The notes beneath the pieces were generated by a model, which was not told the origin of the DNA, made no database searches, and saw only the letters and a list, made by a program, of their open reading frames with translations. Of a stretch of 64,000 nt of DNA, positions 18,210 through 28,368 are shown piece after piece (positions within the stretch are counted from its first letter, which is position 1; each line of letters begins with the position of its first letter). This DNA comes from Prochlorococcus sp. AG-459-B06 (GTDB taxonomy: Bacteria > Cyanobacteriota > Cyanobacteriia > PCC-6307 > Cyanobiaceae), in assembly GCA_003209475.1 (NCBI GenBank), contig QCQY01000005.1:1-64000 (forward strand). The letters are read 5' to 3'. The position numbers and the translations under genes were made by a program.

Positions 18210-18938
18210 ATGAGCAAAAGTGAATCTGAAATATTAGAAGTTTTAAATGGATTAGGTTCAAAAAAATTAGATCTTGATATTCTTTTTTCCTACTACTCAT
18301 TGGAATTATCTTTTGAGATTCGTAAAGTTATTGCTGAAAAGATAGGTATGCATGAAAGGAAAGGATATTTTTTACTTGAAAAGATGATAAAAAAATTTGG
18401 CCTTAAAGTTGAATTTATTGAGGCCCTTAAATTAACAAATGAAAAAAATGCAAAAGTTCTTTTACTAAAAAATCTTTATCAAAATAGGAAGTTAAATATT
18501 CATATACTTAATGCTTTAGAGCCCTGGGGAGGAGAAATCGAACTTAAATTAATTAGAGAAATATTCGATATTTGCGAAACAGATTTTTGGATTGCAGGCC
18601 TTAATATTCTCCATTTCAAAGCTCATCAATTAACTGATGAAAAATTATTATATTTTATTGATCAAATAAAAATTTACGATAATTTCAAAATCAACTACAA
18701 GATAATCTCTATCTTAAAAAGAAGAGAAAGCGAAATAGTTTGTAAATTGCTCTATAAATATTCTTTAAATAAAGAATTAGAAATCGCTAAATATGCAATA
18801 TTTTCTTTAGGGAGTATTTGGAATGATAATAGTTTTGAACAATTATCAAAATTAGAAAATCAAATAAAAGATCCTTCTCTACTTAAATACATAAAAAATC
18901 AAAAAGTAATCTCAAATCAATTTCTACTAAATAAATAA
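18210..18938 (+). CDS. HEAT/CpcE-like repeat protein linked to nirA
   Basis: Helical repeat-like sequence, 10 nt after nirA. Confidence 0.6.
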   Translation: MSKSESEILEVLNGLGSKKLDLDILFSYYSLELSFEIRKVIAEKIGMHERKGYFLLEKMIKKFGLKVEFIEALKLTNEKNAKVLLLKNLYQNRKLNIHILNALEPWGGEIELKLIREIFDICETDFWIAGLNILHFKAHQLTDEKLLYFIDQIKIYDNFKINYKIISILKRRESEIVCKLLYKYSLNKELEIAKYAIFSLGSIWNDNSFEQLSKLENQIKDPSLLKYIKNQKVISNQFLLNK

Positions 18939-18947
18939 ACTAGAGAA

Positions 18948-19442
18948 TTATTTTTTTAACTTATCAATTAGATTTATTAAATTACAAGGTTTTGTATTTT
19001 CATTAAGTTGACAAGAAATTATATCTTGCCAACCTGTCATCACAGCATCCTTAGATCCAGGCAAAACGAATAAAAACTTACCATTTGCAGACCCCGCAAT
19101 ACACCTACTTTGTAAAGTACTTGTTCCTATCTTTTTAAATGATAAAAATCTAAAAGTTTCCCCAAAACCATCAATCTCTTTATCTAATAAAGGTCTAACA
19201 GCTTCAGGAGTAACGTCCCTAGCTGTAATTCCTGTACCACCTGTTGTAATAATCACATCAATATTTGGATCTGAGATCCAATCGCTTATATATTTTCTAA
19301 TTAAATAAATATCATCTTTGCAAATTATCTTATTAAAGATATTGTGTCCTGATTTCTCAGCCTCTTGAAGTAGATAATTTCCACTCTCATCATTTTTTGT
19401 GTTACGAGTATCAGAAACAGTAAGCAAAGCTATAGAAACCAC
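18948..19442 (-). CDS. moaB: Molybdenum cofactor biosynthesis protein MoaB
   Basis: TVSDTRNTKNDESG…DVIITTGGTGITARDVTPEAV…LPGSKDAV. Confidence 0.93.
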   Translation of the reverse strand: MVSIALLTVSDTRNTKNDESGNYLLQEAEKSGHNIFNKIICKDDIYLIRKYISDWISDPNIDVIITTGGTGITARDVTPEAVRPLLDKEIDGFGETFRFLSFKKIGTSTLQSRCIAGSANGKFLFVLPGSKDAVMTGWQDIISCQLNENTKPCNLINLIDKLKK

Positions 19443-19477
19443 TTAAAATTAAACCATTAGTTACTAGATCACTATAG

Positions 19478-19729
19478 ATGGAAAGTGAAAAATCTAACAA
19501 AATTAAGGTGGTTTTATTATCTAGTATCGCTGAAGATCTAGGATGGAATGAAAAATTTCTTACAATTGAAAGCTCTCAAATGAAGGTTTTTTCTGTATGG
19601 AAATTAATTAATTCTAATTTACCTCAAGATAATATTATCGTTTCTATTAATCAAGAAATTACAGATATGGATGCGAAGATTAATCCAGATGATGAGGTGG
19701 CATTTATGCCAATGTTTACCGGTGGATAA
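19478..19729 (+). CDS. moaD: Molybdopterin synthase small subunit MoaD
   Basis: Ubiquitin-like protein ending VAFMPMFTGG (C-terminal GG). Confidence 0.92.
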   Translation: MESEKSNKIKVVLLSSIAEDLGWNEKFLTIESSQMKVFSVWKLINSNLPQDNIIVSINQEITDMDAKINPDDEVAFMPMFTGG

Positions 19730-20174
19730 TTTAAAAATACAATTTAAAATCCTAGAAGAAACTTTTAATCCTTATAAAGAATTCGAACTTTGGGAGAAGG
19801 TCAATAAGAATTCAGCAAACTCACTTTTTATTGGAAGAGTAAGGCCTTTTGATCAATTTGGAAATGTTTTAAAGAAACTAGAAATTGTTCATTATAAAGG
19901 TATGACTGAAAATTATATTAAAAGATATTTAATGAAAATTTCTGAAAAACAGGATGATTTATGTATTTTTCTCTTACACAGGATAGGTTTCATTTACCCT
20001 AACGAACCTATTATTTTAATAGCAGTAAGTGCAAATCATAGAGGCATTGCAAATAAATATCTCCAAGAAATACTTGAATTTACAAAATACAAAGTTCCTT
20101 TTTGGAAAAAAGAATGGACTTTCCAAGGATCCTCATGGGTAAAAAAGAATACTAAATTAGGCTTTGAATTATAA
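19722..20174 (+). CDS. moaE: Molybdopterin synthase large subunit MoaE
   Basis: GTG start overlapping the moaD stop; HYKGMTE, AVSANHRG, PFWKKEW motifs. Confidence 0.92.
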   Translation: MDNLKIQFKILEETFNPYKEFELWEKVNKNSANSLFIGRVRPFDQFGNVLKKLEIVHYKGMTENYIKRYLMKISEKQDDLCIFLLHRIGFIYPNEPIILIAVSANHRGIANKYLQEILEFTKYKVPFWKKEWTFQGSSWVKKNTKLGFEL

Positions 20175-21428
20175 AAAATTATTTTTTAAAAGTTGTGCCC
20201 ATAATAAATTTCCTTTTTGACAAAAATCAATTTCAGAAGGTATTTCTATTAATAAATCTGAATTAGATATTGAACTAATCTTTGATGAGGATTGTTCTTC
20301 AGAAATATCTGCAATTAATTCACCTTCTTCATTAACGATAAGTTTTCCTCTAAGCAATTCAGGTCTCCCTTTTCTTCTTTTTAAATCAGAATTCAGCTTA
20401 ACCTTAAGCCTAAGAGGGAATTCAATATTAGTAATTCCTTCAAGTTTCTGAAGTGCGGGCCAAACAAGTTGGATAAAAGTAATAGCTGCTGAAACGGGAT
20501 TCCCAGGTAATCCAAAATAAGGAATTTTTTTGTTTATCAATCCAAAAGCAAAGGGTTTTCCTGGCTTTAAAAATAGTTTCCAAAATTTAATCTCTCCTAT
20601 CTCGTTAATAATATCTTTTAAAAAATCTTTTTTACCCACTGATATCCCACCAACTGAAATAACCACATCATTAAATTCAGAAATATTTCTAAGAGAATTT
20701 TTTATATTTTGATAATTATCTTTTTCTATATGAATTTCATTAATTTCAAATCCAAGATTTTTTGCAATTGATTTTATCAAAATACTATTACTTTCCCATA
20801 TTTCTCCTTTCTTTCTTGCAGTCCCTGATTTGATAAGTTCATCTCCAGTAATAAGTAAACCTAATTTAGAAATTTTACTAACTTTTATAGTTTTTATCCC
20901 ACAACTTGCTAATTTACTTAAAATCCCAGGTGTAATCTTTACCCCCTTCTTGATTAATATTTCACCTTTAAATACTTGATCATTTTTTTCTCTAATCCAA
21001 GAGTTATTAGATGATGTTTCTTTTTTAATATACTCATTTCCTTTTAAAAATTCTAAAGAAACTTGTTCTTGAGGTATCACAGAAAAACAATTATCTGGCA
21101 CAAATGAACCTGTGCTAATAGTCACAGCTTCACCTTTTTTAAGAAGATCATTAAATGGCTTTCCTGGAAAAGACTCTCCGACAATTTTCCATTTATTCCC
21201 TTTAGTTGATTCTCCTAACGCATATCCATCCATAACTGATGATCTATAACCTGGCATATCTTCCTCAGATAAGATTTCCTCCATAGAAACTTTTCCAAGT
21301 GCTTTGTCTAAATTGATCTCTTCCTTATGTAAAATTTCATTATTCACTATTAAAGTATCCATCTCTTCCAAGATTTTTTTAATAGCATCATTTAAATAAA
21401 GACCCTGATTATTGATATCAATTCCCAT
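20169..21428 (-). CDS. moeA: Molybdopterin molybdenumtransferase MoeA
   Basis: MDGYALG, TGDELI, SVGGISVGKKDF, FGLPGNPVSA. Confidence 0.94.
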   Translation of the reverse strand: MGIDINNQGLYLNDAIKKILEEMDTLIVNNEILHKEEINLDKALGKVSMEEILSEEDMPGYRSSVMDGYALGESTKGNKWKIVGESFPGKPFNDLLKKGEAVTISTGSFVPDNCFSVIPQEQVSLEFLKGNEYIKKETSSNNSWIREKNDQVFKGEILIKKGVKITPGILSKLASCGIKTIKVSKISKLGLLITGDELIKSGTARKKGEIWESNSILIKSIAKNLGFEINEIHIEKDNYQNIKNSLRNISEFNDVVISVGGISVGKKDFLKDIINEIGEIKFWKLFLKPGKPFAFGLINKKIPYFGLPGNPVSAAITFIQLVWPALQKLEGITNIEFPLRLKVKLNSDLKRRKGRPELLRGKLIVNEEGELIADISEEQSSSKISSISNSDLLIEIPSEIDFCQKGNLLWAQLLKNNFL

Positions 21429-21440
21429 TATTGTAAGTAC

Positions 21441-21920
21441 TTAACTTCTTTTTAATATTCCATTTTTACCACCTTTTTTTTCTAAAAGGCGAATATTATC
21501 AATAGTCATAAAAGGATCTAAAGCTTTGAGCATGTCATATAGAGTGAGAAGGCCAATTGAAACTGATGTAAGAGCCTCCATCTCAACACCTGTTTTAGAA
21601 TGAGATTTGCAAAAAGCAATAATTTTAATAGCTTTCATTGATTCACAAATTTCAAAATCAATTGTGATTTTATTCAATGATAAATTATGACAGAGAGGAA
21701 TAAGTTCTGAGGTTTTTTTTGCACCATTTATTGCAGAAAATCTAGCCGCTGCAAAAATATCACCTTTTTTAATTTTTTTATTTTTTATTTTTTCTAATAT
21801 TTCTTTGTTTAAATTAATATATCCTTCTGCTAAAGCCTCTCTTTTAGTTTCTACTTTATCTGAAATATCAACTATGTTCATTTCTCCCCTTTCATTAATA
21901 TGAGTTAAAGATTTATCCAT
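21441..21920 (-). CDS. moaC: Cyclic pyranopterin monophosphate synthase MoaC
   Basis: MNIVDISDKVETKREALAEG; AAKKTSELIPLCHNL-like; TGVEMEALTSVSIGLLTLYDM. Confidence 0.94.
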   Translation of the reverse strand: MDKSLTHINERGEMNIVDISDKVETKREALAEGYINLNKEILEKIKNKKIKKGDIFAAARFSAINGAKKTSELIPLCHNLSLNKITIDFEICESMKAIKIIAFCKSHSKTGVEMEALTSVSIGLLTLYDMLKALDPFMTIDNIRLLEKKGGKNGILKRS

Positions 21921-22027
21921 TTCTATTTAGCAATTTATTCAATAATACAAAAAATAAAATTTTTAATAAAGCTAATATCAATTTTTTATACTTAGCATTA
22001 ATTTATTAATAAAATATCAATTTAATT

Positions 22028-22489
22028 TTGGTTAACTGTCAATCAAATCATTATTTTAATTTCGAGGATGATTTTATTAAAGACTTAAGATGCATTCCTT
22101 TATGTGTAAGAAGGAAACTTGATTTAATTGGAATAAAATTAAAACTTACTCATTGGCAAGATTTTAATTTAATTGAAAAAAATAAAATAGTAGATTGGCC
22201 AGATTCAAAAAACGATCTCATTGATTTAAAAACTTTTTTAAAAGAAATTACATCTAATTCAAAATATGGAGAAGCAAAAGAAATAGAAATTTCAATTAAT
22301 CAACCTTGGCAAAATAAAAATAAAGTTCCTGACCAAGTTTTAAAATCGGCACTAGTAAGGGGAATTAATATTTCAGTTGAAAAATGGAGAAATTTAAACG
22401 AATTAGATAGATTTGCTTTTTGCAAATTAGTTAGACCAAGTCATGAACACAACAATTTGGATAGAGCATTTGATGAGATTCTGAAATGA
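22028..22489 (+). CDS. narM: Nitrate-reductase-associated protein NarM
   Basis: CIPLCVRRKLDLIGIKLKLTHWQDF; adjacent to narB. Confidence 0.85.
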   Translation: MVNCQSNHYFNFEDDFIKDLRCIPLCVRRKLDLIGIKLKLTHWQDFNLIEKNKIVDWPDSKNDLIDLKTFLKEITSNSKYGEAKEIEISINQPWQNKNKVPDQVLKSALVRGINISVEKWRNLNELDRFAFCKLVRPSHEHNNLDRAFDEILK

Positions 22490-22498
22490 GATTATTGC

Positions 22499-24610
22499 CT
22501 AGTTTGGAACAATTATTACTGAGCATGCTTTTAATTCCGGTTGTTTTGATATCGGACATGACTTTTCATGCATCAAAGAGTTTACTTCACACATATTTTT
22601 TTGACTAAAACCCCAATGCATCGGTAAAAAAACTGTACCTGCTTTAATTTTGTCAGTAATCAGAACTTTTGCTTGAACTTCCCCTCTTTTGGATTTAATT
22701 TTTACTATTACATCATTTTTGATTTTTAAAGATAAAGCATCTTTAGAATTAATTTCCAATAACGGTTCTGGATTCTTTTTTGTAAGTTTTTGAACTTTAG
22801 AAGTTCTTGTCATTGTATGCCATTGACTTAGATATCTTCCAATTGTCAAAATTAGTGGGTACTCATCTGAAGGGGGTTCAGCCAACCCAATAGGATCATC
22901 AATACAAAAATTTGCTTTGCCAGTCTCAGTTGGGAAATAACCATCTTCATATAATCTTTTTGAAGATGTACTAGGTACGCTGCCTTTAGGATAAGGCCAT
23001 TGTTGAGGTCCATGATTTTTTAATAATTGATATGATAATCCGCTCATATCGCATAATCTTTTTGTAGTAGTTTTTAAAAATTCATCATAAACTTCCGATG
23101 AAGATTCATATTCAAATTGTTTGAAATAGCCTATCTTCTGTCCTAATTCAGCAAATATTTGCCAATCTGGTTTTGAATTTTTATTCGATTCTCTGAAAGA
23201 TGGGCAAAGTGTTACTCTTCTTTCTGAATTTGTCATAACACCATCTTTTTCGCTCCATTGAGCTGCGGGCAATACTAGATGAGCATATTTAATTGATTCA
23301 CTTTGTTCATAAGATTCGTTTAGGATAATTAAAGGACATTTTAAAAGTGCTTTTTTTACAAAGTTTAAATTAGGCATGCTAACCAAAGGGTTCGTAGCTG
23401 CAATCCACCAAATTTTCACAGATCCTTTTTTTATAGCTTCTATTTGTTCAAATGCAGATAGACCATTTTTTGCAGATATCTTTCCCTCAGGGAACCCCCA
23501 TATTTTTTCAATTTCATTCCTATCAATTTTATTTTTTACAAACCTATATCCTGGAAGAAGGTGCGATAGTCCTCCTGCTTCTCTACCACCCATAGCGTTT
23601 GGTTGGCCAGTTAAGGAAAAAGGACCAGAACCTTCTTTGCCTATTTGGCCGGTCATTAAATGAAGATTTATTAGCCCATTTACTGCTGCTGTACCCTCTT
23701 GCCTTTGATTTAAACCCATCGACCAAAGACTTAGAACATTTTTGCTTTCTCCCCATAATTTTGCAATATCGATAATTGTTTTCTCGGATATATTGCAAAT
23801 TTCACTTATTTTTTTTAAATCCCATTTTTGTATATGTTTTACAAAATCAAAATAGCTTTCGGTCGACTTATCAATGAAATTTTGATCAGTTAATTGATTC
23901 TTATAAAGATAATTCGCAATCCCAATAAATAAAAATAGATCTGTTCCAGAAGAAATTTGCAAGTAAAAATCTGCTATGGATGAAGTTTCTGTTTCTCTTG
24001 GATCGATTACTATTACTTTTAAATTATCATTTACGTTTCTTTTACGTTTCTTAATTCGATCAAAAAGAACGGGATGACATTCTGCAGTATTTGTCCCTAT
24101 TAATAAAATTAAAGAGCAATGATCAATATCTTCATAACAACAAGGTGGGCCATCAGAGCCAAAACTCCTGTTATAGCCAGCTACTGCTGAGCTCATACAT
24201 AGTCTTGAATTAGCATCAAAATTATTTGTGCCTATTGCTCCCTTGAGAAGCTTCTGGGCTACGTAATAATCTTCAGTATGAAATTGACCTGAGCCATACA
24301 TAGCTATTGAATCAGGTCCATAATTTTTTATAGAACTCAGAATATTCTCTTTCAGAATTTCGTATGATTCGTCCCAGGAAATTTCTTTAAATTCTTCATT
24401 TAAATTTTCCCTATAAAGTGGTTTTTTTAATCTCCCACCTTTTAAAGTCTCACATACTGTTGCTCCTTTTACGCATAATTTACCATGAGTTGAAGGACTA
24501 TCCCTGTCTCCACTTACTAACCATTTATCGTCAGAAACCGCACTTTTGGGCCTCATTTTTAACCCACAGCCAACACCGCAATATGGGCATTGACTTTTAG
24601 TAAAATTCAT
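22499..24610 (-). CDS. narB: Assimilatory ferredoxin-nitrate reductase
   Basis: CPYCGVGCGL 4Fe-4S motif, molybdopterin oxidoreductase architecture. Confidence 0.96.
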   Translation of the reverse strand: MNFTKSQCPYCGVGCGLKMRPKSAVSDDKWLVSGDRDSPSTHGKLCVKGATVCETLKGGRLKKPLYRENLNEEFKEISWDESYEILKENILSSIKNYGPDSIAMYGSGQFHTEDYYVAQKLLKGAIGTNNFDANSRLCMSSAVAGYNRSFGSDGPPCCYEDIDHCSLILLIGTNTAECHPVLFDRIKKRKRNVNDNLKVIVIDPRETETSSIADFYLQISSGTDLFLFIGIANYLYKNQLTDQNFIDKSTESYFDFVKHIQKWDLKKISEICNISEKTIIDIAKLWGESKNVLSLWSMGLNQRQEGTAAVNGLINLHLMTGQIGKEGSGPFSLTGQPNAMGGREAGGLSHLLPGYRFVKNKIDRNEIEKIWGFPEGKISAKNGLSAFEQIEAIKKGSVKIWWIAATNPLVSMPNLNFVKKALLKCPLIILNESYEQSESIKYAHLVLPAAQWSEKDGVMTNSERRVTLCPSFRESNKNSKPDWQIFAELGQKIGYFKQFEYESSSEVYDEFLKTTTKRLCDMSGLSYQLLKNHGPQQWPYPKGSVPSTSSKRLYEDGYFPTETGKANFCIDDPIGLAEPPSDEYPLILTIGRYLSQWHTMTRTSKVQKLTKKNPEPLLEINSKDALSLKIKNDVIVKIKSKRGEVQAKVLITDKIKAGTVFLPMHWGFSQKNMCEVNSLMHEKSCPISKQPELKACSVIIVPN

Positions 24611-24649
24611 AAAATTTCTTTTATAAATAAATATCTACATAGTTGTTGG

Positions 24650-26233
24650 TTAAACGTAATTTTCAGCTTTTTCCCCTTCATAAGCATCCGCGAATGATCC
24701 TTGAGGCTCCTTTAAAAAGAAATAACAGAAGAATCCAACTATTAATCCTGCTATACCTAAAACTTGGAAGAACGCACTATTTGAAGCAGCAATTATTTCT
24801 GGAGAAGGATCTTTACCTCCACCCATCCATAAAGGTAAGAGGCTATAAATATTTAGATAAGTTACCGCTCCAACATTTCCATAAGCCCCAACCAATCCAG
24901 CTATTTGTCCTGTTACTCTTTTTTTAACTAAGGGAACTAAAGCAAAAGTTGAGCCTTCTCCTGATTGAACAAAAAATGAACAAAGCATAGTTAAAAATAC
25001 AGCCATAAGAATTCCGGCTGATCCAGTAAAAGTTCCAGGTTTTATTAAAGACATCAATAGATATCCAAATCCTAATCCCATAGTTAGGAATCCCATTGTA
25101 TTTTTTCTATTGCCTGTTCTGTCAGATATCAATCCTCCCGCAGGTCTAGCTATTAAATTCACAAATGCATAACATGATGCAAGAATTCCGGCAACAGCTT
25201 TAGGTAAATCAAATGTAAATTCAAAGAAACTAGGAAGCATAGAAACTACTGCCAATTCTGATCCAAAATTTACAATGTAAGTTAATTCCAAAATAGCTAC
25301 TTGTTTGAATTCATATTTATCTTCTTTAGGATAAATTTTAGTTCCATTTAATAATTCAATATTCGTTCTTACAATTCCCCAAGTTTGGAAAATAAACCAA
25401 GCTAAAACTGCGAGTAAGGCTATTGGATAAGTGGATGAAGTAAGGAAACCTACTTTTTGAAGTCTCCAACATAGGACTGAAAGAATTGCTGCGAATGGAA
25501 CATTCATTCCAATTAAACCCCAGAAATCTCTTATACTGGTTACTTCTAAACCAGCTGTTTTTGCAGGCCTTTGATAAGGTTTTCCTGGAGGTGTATCAGT
25601 TACACTAAAGAAATAGATAATTCCATAAACGAAAGAAATAATCCCTGTAAGAGCAATAGCCCCCCTCCAGTTAAGTACAGCTCCAGTTGGCAACTCAAAT
25701 CCTCCTGAAAAAGACAAGAAGCCAGCTACGGCAACAAGAGAAAGAGCAGAAAAAGCAGATCCAAAATTTCCCCATCCTCCATATATTCCTTCAGCCAAAC
25801 CAATTTCTTTGGGAGGGAACCACTCAGATACCATTCTTATTCCGATAACAAAACCTGCGCCTACTATTGATAAAAGCAATCTCGCAATAACTAGTTGATT
25901 GAAGTCTTGCGCACTAGCAAATAATAAACATGGGACTACAGAAAATATCAAGATTGTTGAATAAGTTTTTCTTGGGCCAAATTTATCCAATAACATTCCA
26001 ATCAAAACCCTTGCTGGAATAGTTAAAGCAACATTACATATTGCTACTGTCCTAATTTGAGCAACAGATAAACCTAAATCAGCTTTAACAGTAGTTGCAA
26101 GAGGTGCGAGGTTGAACCAGACAACAAAAGTAAGGAAAAAAGCAAACCAGGTGAGGTGAAGAGTTCTGTATCTGCCATTTAAAGACCAAACATCACTTAA
26201 CATAAAAATTTTCTTCAGATTAATTTTTAGCAA
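24650..26233 (-). CDS. nrtP: Nitrate/nitrite MFS transporter (NrtP/NapA type)
   Basis: MFS NNP signature GNFGSAFSALSL; linkage to narB. Confidence 0.95.
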   Translation of the reverse strand: MLKINLKKIFMLSDVWSLNGRYRTLHLTWFAFFLTFVVWFNLAPLATTVKADLGLSVAQIRTVAICNVALTIPARVLIGMLLDKFGPRKTYSTILIFSVVPCLLFASAQDFNQLVIARLLLSIVGAGFVIGIRMVSEWFPPKEIGLAEGIYGGWGNFGSAFSALSLVAVAGFLSFSGGFELPTGAVLNWRGAIALTGIISFVYGIIYFFSVTDTPPGKPYQRPAKTAGLEVTSIRDFWGLIGMNVPFAAILSVLCWRLQKVGFLTSSTYPIALLAVLAWFIFQTWGIVRTNIELLNGTKIYPKEDKYEFKQVAILELTYIVNFGSELAVVSMLPSFFEFTFDLPKAVAGILASCYAFVNLIARPAGGLISDRTGNRKNTMGFLTMGLGFGYLLMSLIKPGTFTGSAGILMAVFLTMLCSFFVQSGEGSTFALVPLVKKRVTGQIAGLVGAYGNVGAVTYLNIYSLLPLWMGGGKDPSPEIIAASNSAFFQVLGIAGLIVGFFCYFFLKEPQGSFADAYEGEKAENYV

Positions 26234-26375
26234 TTTAGATTTCGTTCAATGCATCCATTTGTATTATTTAATACGAAATCTGGATTTTAAGAAATGCAAC
26301 TTTTTTTAAAGACTAGAATTAATAGCCAGCACTAATAAAATCAAAATTGGGGAAAAATAAGTAATTTATTTATTG

Positions 26376-26389
26376 GTATTATTCGATAC
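26376..26389. promoter_or_regulatory. NtcA-binding box (GTAN8TAC, perfect consensus)
   Basis: GTATTATTCGATAC in the divergent nrtP/mobA intergenic region. Confidence 0.65.
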
Positions 26390-26422
26390 ATATAATACTC
26401 GTGGAAAAATATTACCTAAGTT

Positions 26423-27028
26423 ATGGAAATAAAACATAAAAAATTTAAAGCATTTATTTTGGCTGGTGGCAAGAGTTCAAGAATGGGATTTGATAAAGCT
26501 CTAATTAAACATCATGAAGGCGGAAATTGGCTGTCTCATAAAATAAAAATATTAAATAACCTTAATTTAGAGACTTATGTAATAACAAATTATATTTCTC
26601 ATTTAAAAGAAATAAATAAAAGTAATAATGTTGGCTTTATTTCAGATGTCCGACCCTTTGATGGTCCCTTAACTTGTATCGAACAAATTTTTTCATCTTT
26701 TAAAAAAACCACTAAAAATATCCTAATTATCCCAATCGATATGCCAAATTTGAATACAAAATTAATCTATTCACTTTTTAAATCATGGGAAGAAAATCAA
26801 AATTTTGCGGTAATATCCCACGATGGAATTTTTGCACAGCCATTATTCGGTATTTATCCCATCAATGAAGAAAATCATTTTATATTAAAAAAAAAGTTAT
26901 CCTCTGGGAAGAAAAATTTTCTCGGTTGGGTTGATCAAATTCCTCATAAATATTTCTATGCAAATTATGGAGATTTAATTAATATAAATTCGAAGAAAGA
27001 ATTTTTAAATATGAATAATGGAACTTAA
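26423..27028 (+). CDS. mobA: Molybdenum cofactor guanylyltransferase MobA
   Basis: FILAGGKSSRMGFDKALI; FDGPLTCIEQ. Confidence 0.92.
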   Translation: MEIKHKKFKAFILAGGKSSRMGFDKALIKHHEGGNWLSHKIKILNNLNLETYVITNYISHLKEINKSNNVGFISDVRPFDGPLTCIEQIFSSFKKTTKNILIIPIDMPNLNTKLIYSLFKSWEENQNFAVISHDGIFAQPLFGIYPINEENHFILKKKLSSGKKNFLGWVDQIPHKYFYANYGDLININSKKEFLNMNNGT

Positions 27029-28079
27029 GCAATTGGAGGATAATAGAAAAAGAAAGTTAAAAGTTTTAAGGTTATCTCTTAAACAAAATTGCAATTTTTC
27101 TTGTATTTATTGTAAGCCGGAGAATTATGGTTTGGATGTGTTAAATATTGAACAATTTAAAAAATTAATTTTAGTCAGTTGTCGATTAGGGGTAAATTCT
27201 TTAAGAATTACTGGAGGTGAACCTTTATTGAGTTCTCAATTAGATGAACTTCTTTATGAAATTAAATCGCAAAGAATAGAAGAATTAAATCCAATAGCTA
27301 ATTTACAGGATATTTCTCTAACCACCAATGGATATTTGCTTTCTAAAAAAAAAGCTAATGATCTTTTTAAAAATGGTTTAGACCGCATAACAGTAAGTTT
27401 AGATGCGATTGATCCTGATATTTTTACAAACATGATTGGAGAAGAAAATAAAATTATTGGCAAAGAAAAATTATTTACTGTCCTTGAAGGAATAGATCAT
27501 GCAATAAATGCTGGATTTAATCCAAAGGCGGGAAAATTAAAAATAAATGCAGTCATAAAAAAAGAGATAAATGATAATCAAATTTTTGAATTAGTTGATT
27601 TTGCAAAAAAAAGGTCAATAGAAATTCGTTTCATTGAATATATGGACGTAGGCACATCTAATAATTGGCGGCCATCAGATGTTTTTTTCTCTGAAAGAAT
27701 TATTAGGTTATTAAAGAAGAAGCATCGATTAAAAGACTACGGTAGAAAGGAGGGACAAACTGCTAATAGGTGGTACATGAGTGATTCAAAAAGTTTTATA
27801 AGTACAATCTCTTCAATAAGTAATCCTTTTTGTTCAGATTGTAATAGATTGAGGATAACTAGCGATGGTTATGCTTATACATGTCTCTTTTCTAGTGAAG
27901 GTATAAATTTAAACCCATGGTTGTCCCTACCAATAAATCTTCATGAACTGGAAAATAAAATCAAGAGCATTTGGGAAGCTAGAGAAGATAACTATAGTGA
28001 AGATCGATTTAAAGTATTAGAGAAAACAACTGACAAAAATCAAAAAATGCACCCATCAATGTCATATCTTGGAGGATAA
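27018..28079 (+). CDS. moaA: GTP 3',8-cyclase MoaA (radical SAM)
   Basis: NCNFSCIYCKPE CxxxCxxC; RITGGEPLL; C-terminal FCSDCNRLRITSDG. Confidence 0.95.
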   Translation: MELKQLEDNRKRKLKVLRLSLKQNCNFSCIYCKPENYGLDVLNIEQFKKLILVSCRLGVNSLRITGGEPLLSSQLDELLYEIKSQRIEELNPIANLQDISLTTNGYLLSKKKANDLFKNGLDRITVSLDAIDPDIFTNMIGEENKIIGKEKLFTVLEGIDHAINAGFNPKAGKLKINAVIKKEINDNQIFELVDFAKKRSIEIRFIEYMDVGTSNNWRPSDVFFSERIIRLLKKKHRLKDYGRKEGQTANRWYMSDSKSFISTISSISNPFCSDCNRLRITSDGYAYTCLFSSEGINLNPWLSLPINLHELENKIKSIWEAREDNYSEDRFKVLEKTTDKNQKMHPSMSYLGG

Positions 28080-28154
28080 AAAATTATTTAGTATAAATAA
28101 CAACATCATATATTCTTAATTCGAGGGAAATTAACATCAAATTTGTGTTATTGG

Positions 28155-28295
28155 ATGCGTTTAGCTATTTTACTTGGTTTTATTTTTGGAGTAACTCATG
28201 GAACTGTTGTTTCCCAAAGTTATTCTGCAAACTATCATGAAAATAATCAATTATTTTTTACTCAAAAAAATTCAAATATATTTTCTTCACTTTAA
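28155..28295 (+). CDS. 46 aa putative secreted small protein
   Basis: MRLAILLGFIFGVTHGTVVSQSYSANYHENNQLFFTQKNSNIFSSL*. Confidence 0.45.
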   Translation: MRLAILLGFIFGVTHGTVVSQSYSANYHENNQLFFTQKNSNIFSSL

Positions 28296-28326
28296 AATTA
28301 AAATTTCTTTTTTTTAATAAGTTTTT

Positions 28327-28368
28327 GTATTGCCATTAACATCTTGTAAATTAAATTGTCATTATAGT
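28327..28368 (+). promoter_or_regulatory. Putative NtcA-activated promoter (GTA-N8-AAC, 22 nt, TATAGT)
   Basis: GTATTGCCATTAAC at 28327-28340; TATAGT (-10) at 28363-28368; spacing exactly 22 nt. Confidence 0.55.

Noticed and set aside
24643-24927. 94 aa plus-strand ORF
   Set aside because: Antisense to the nrtP C-terminus, low-complexity composition
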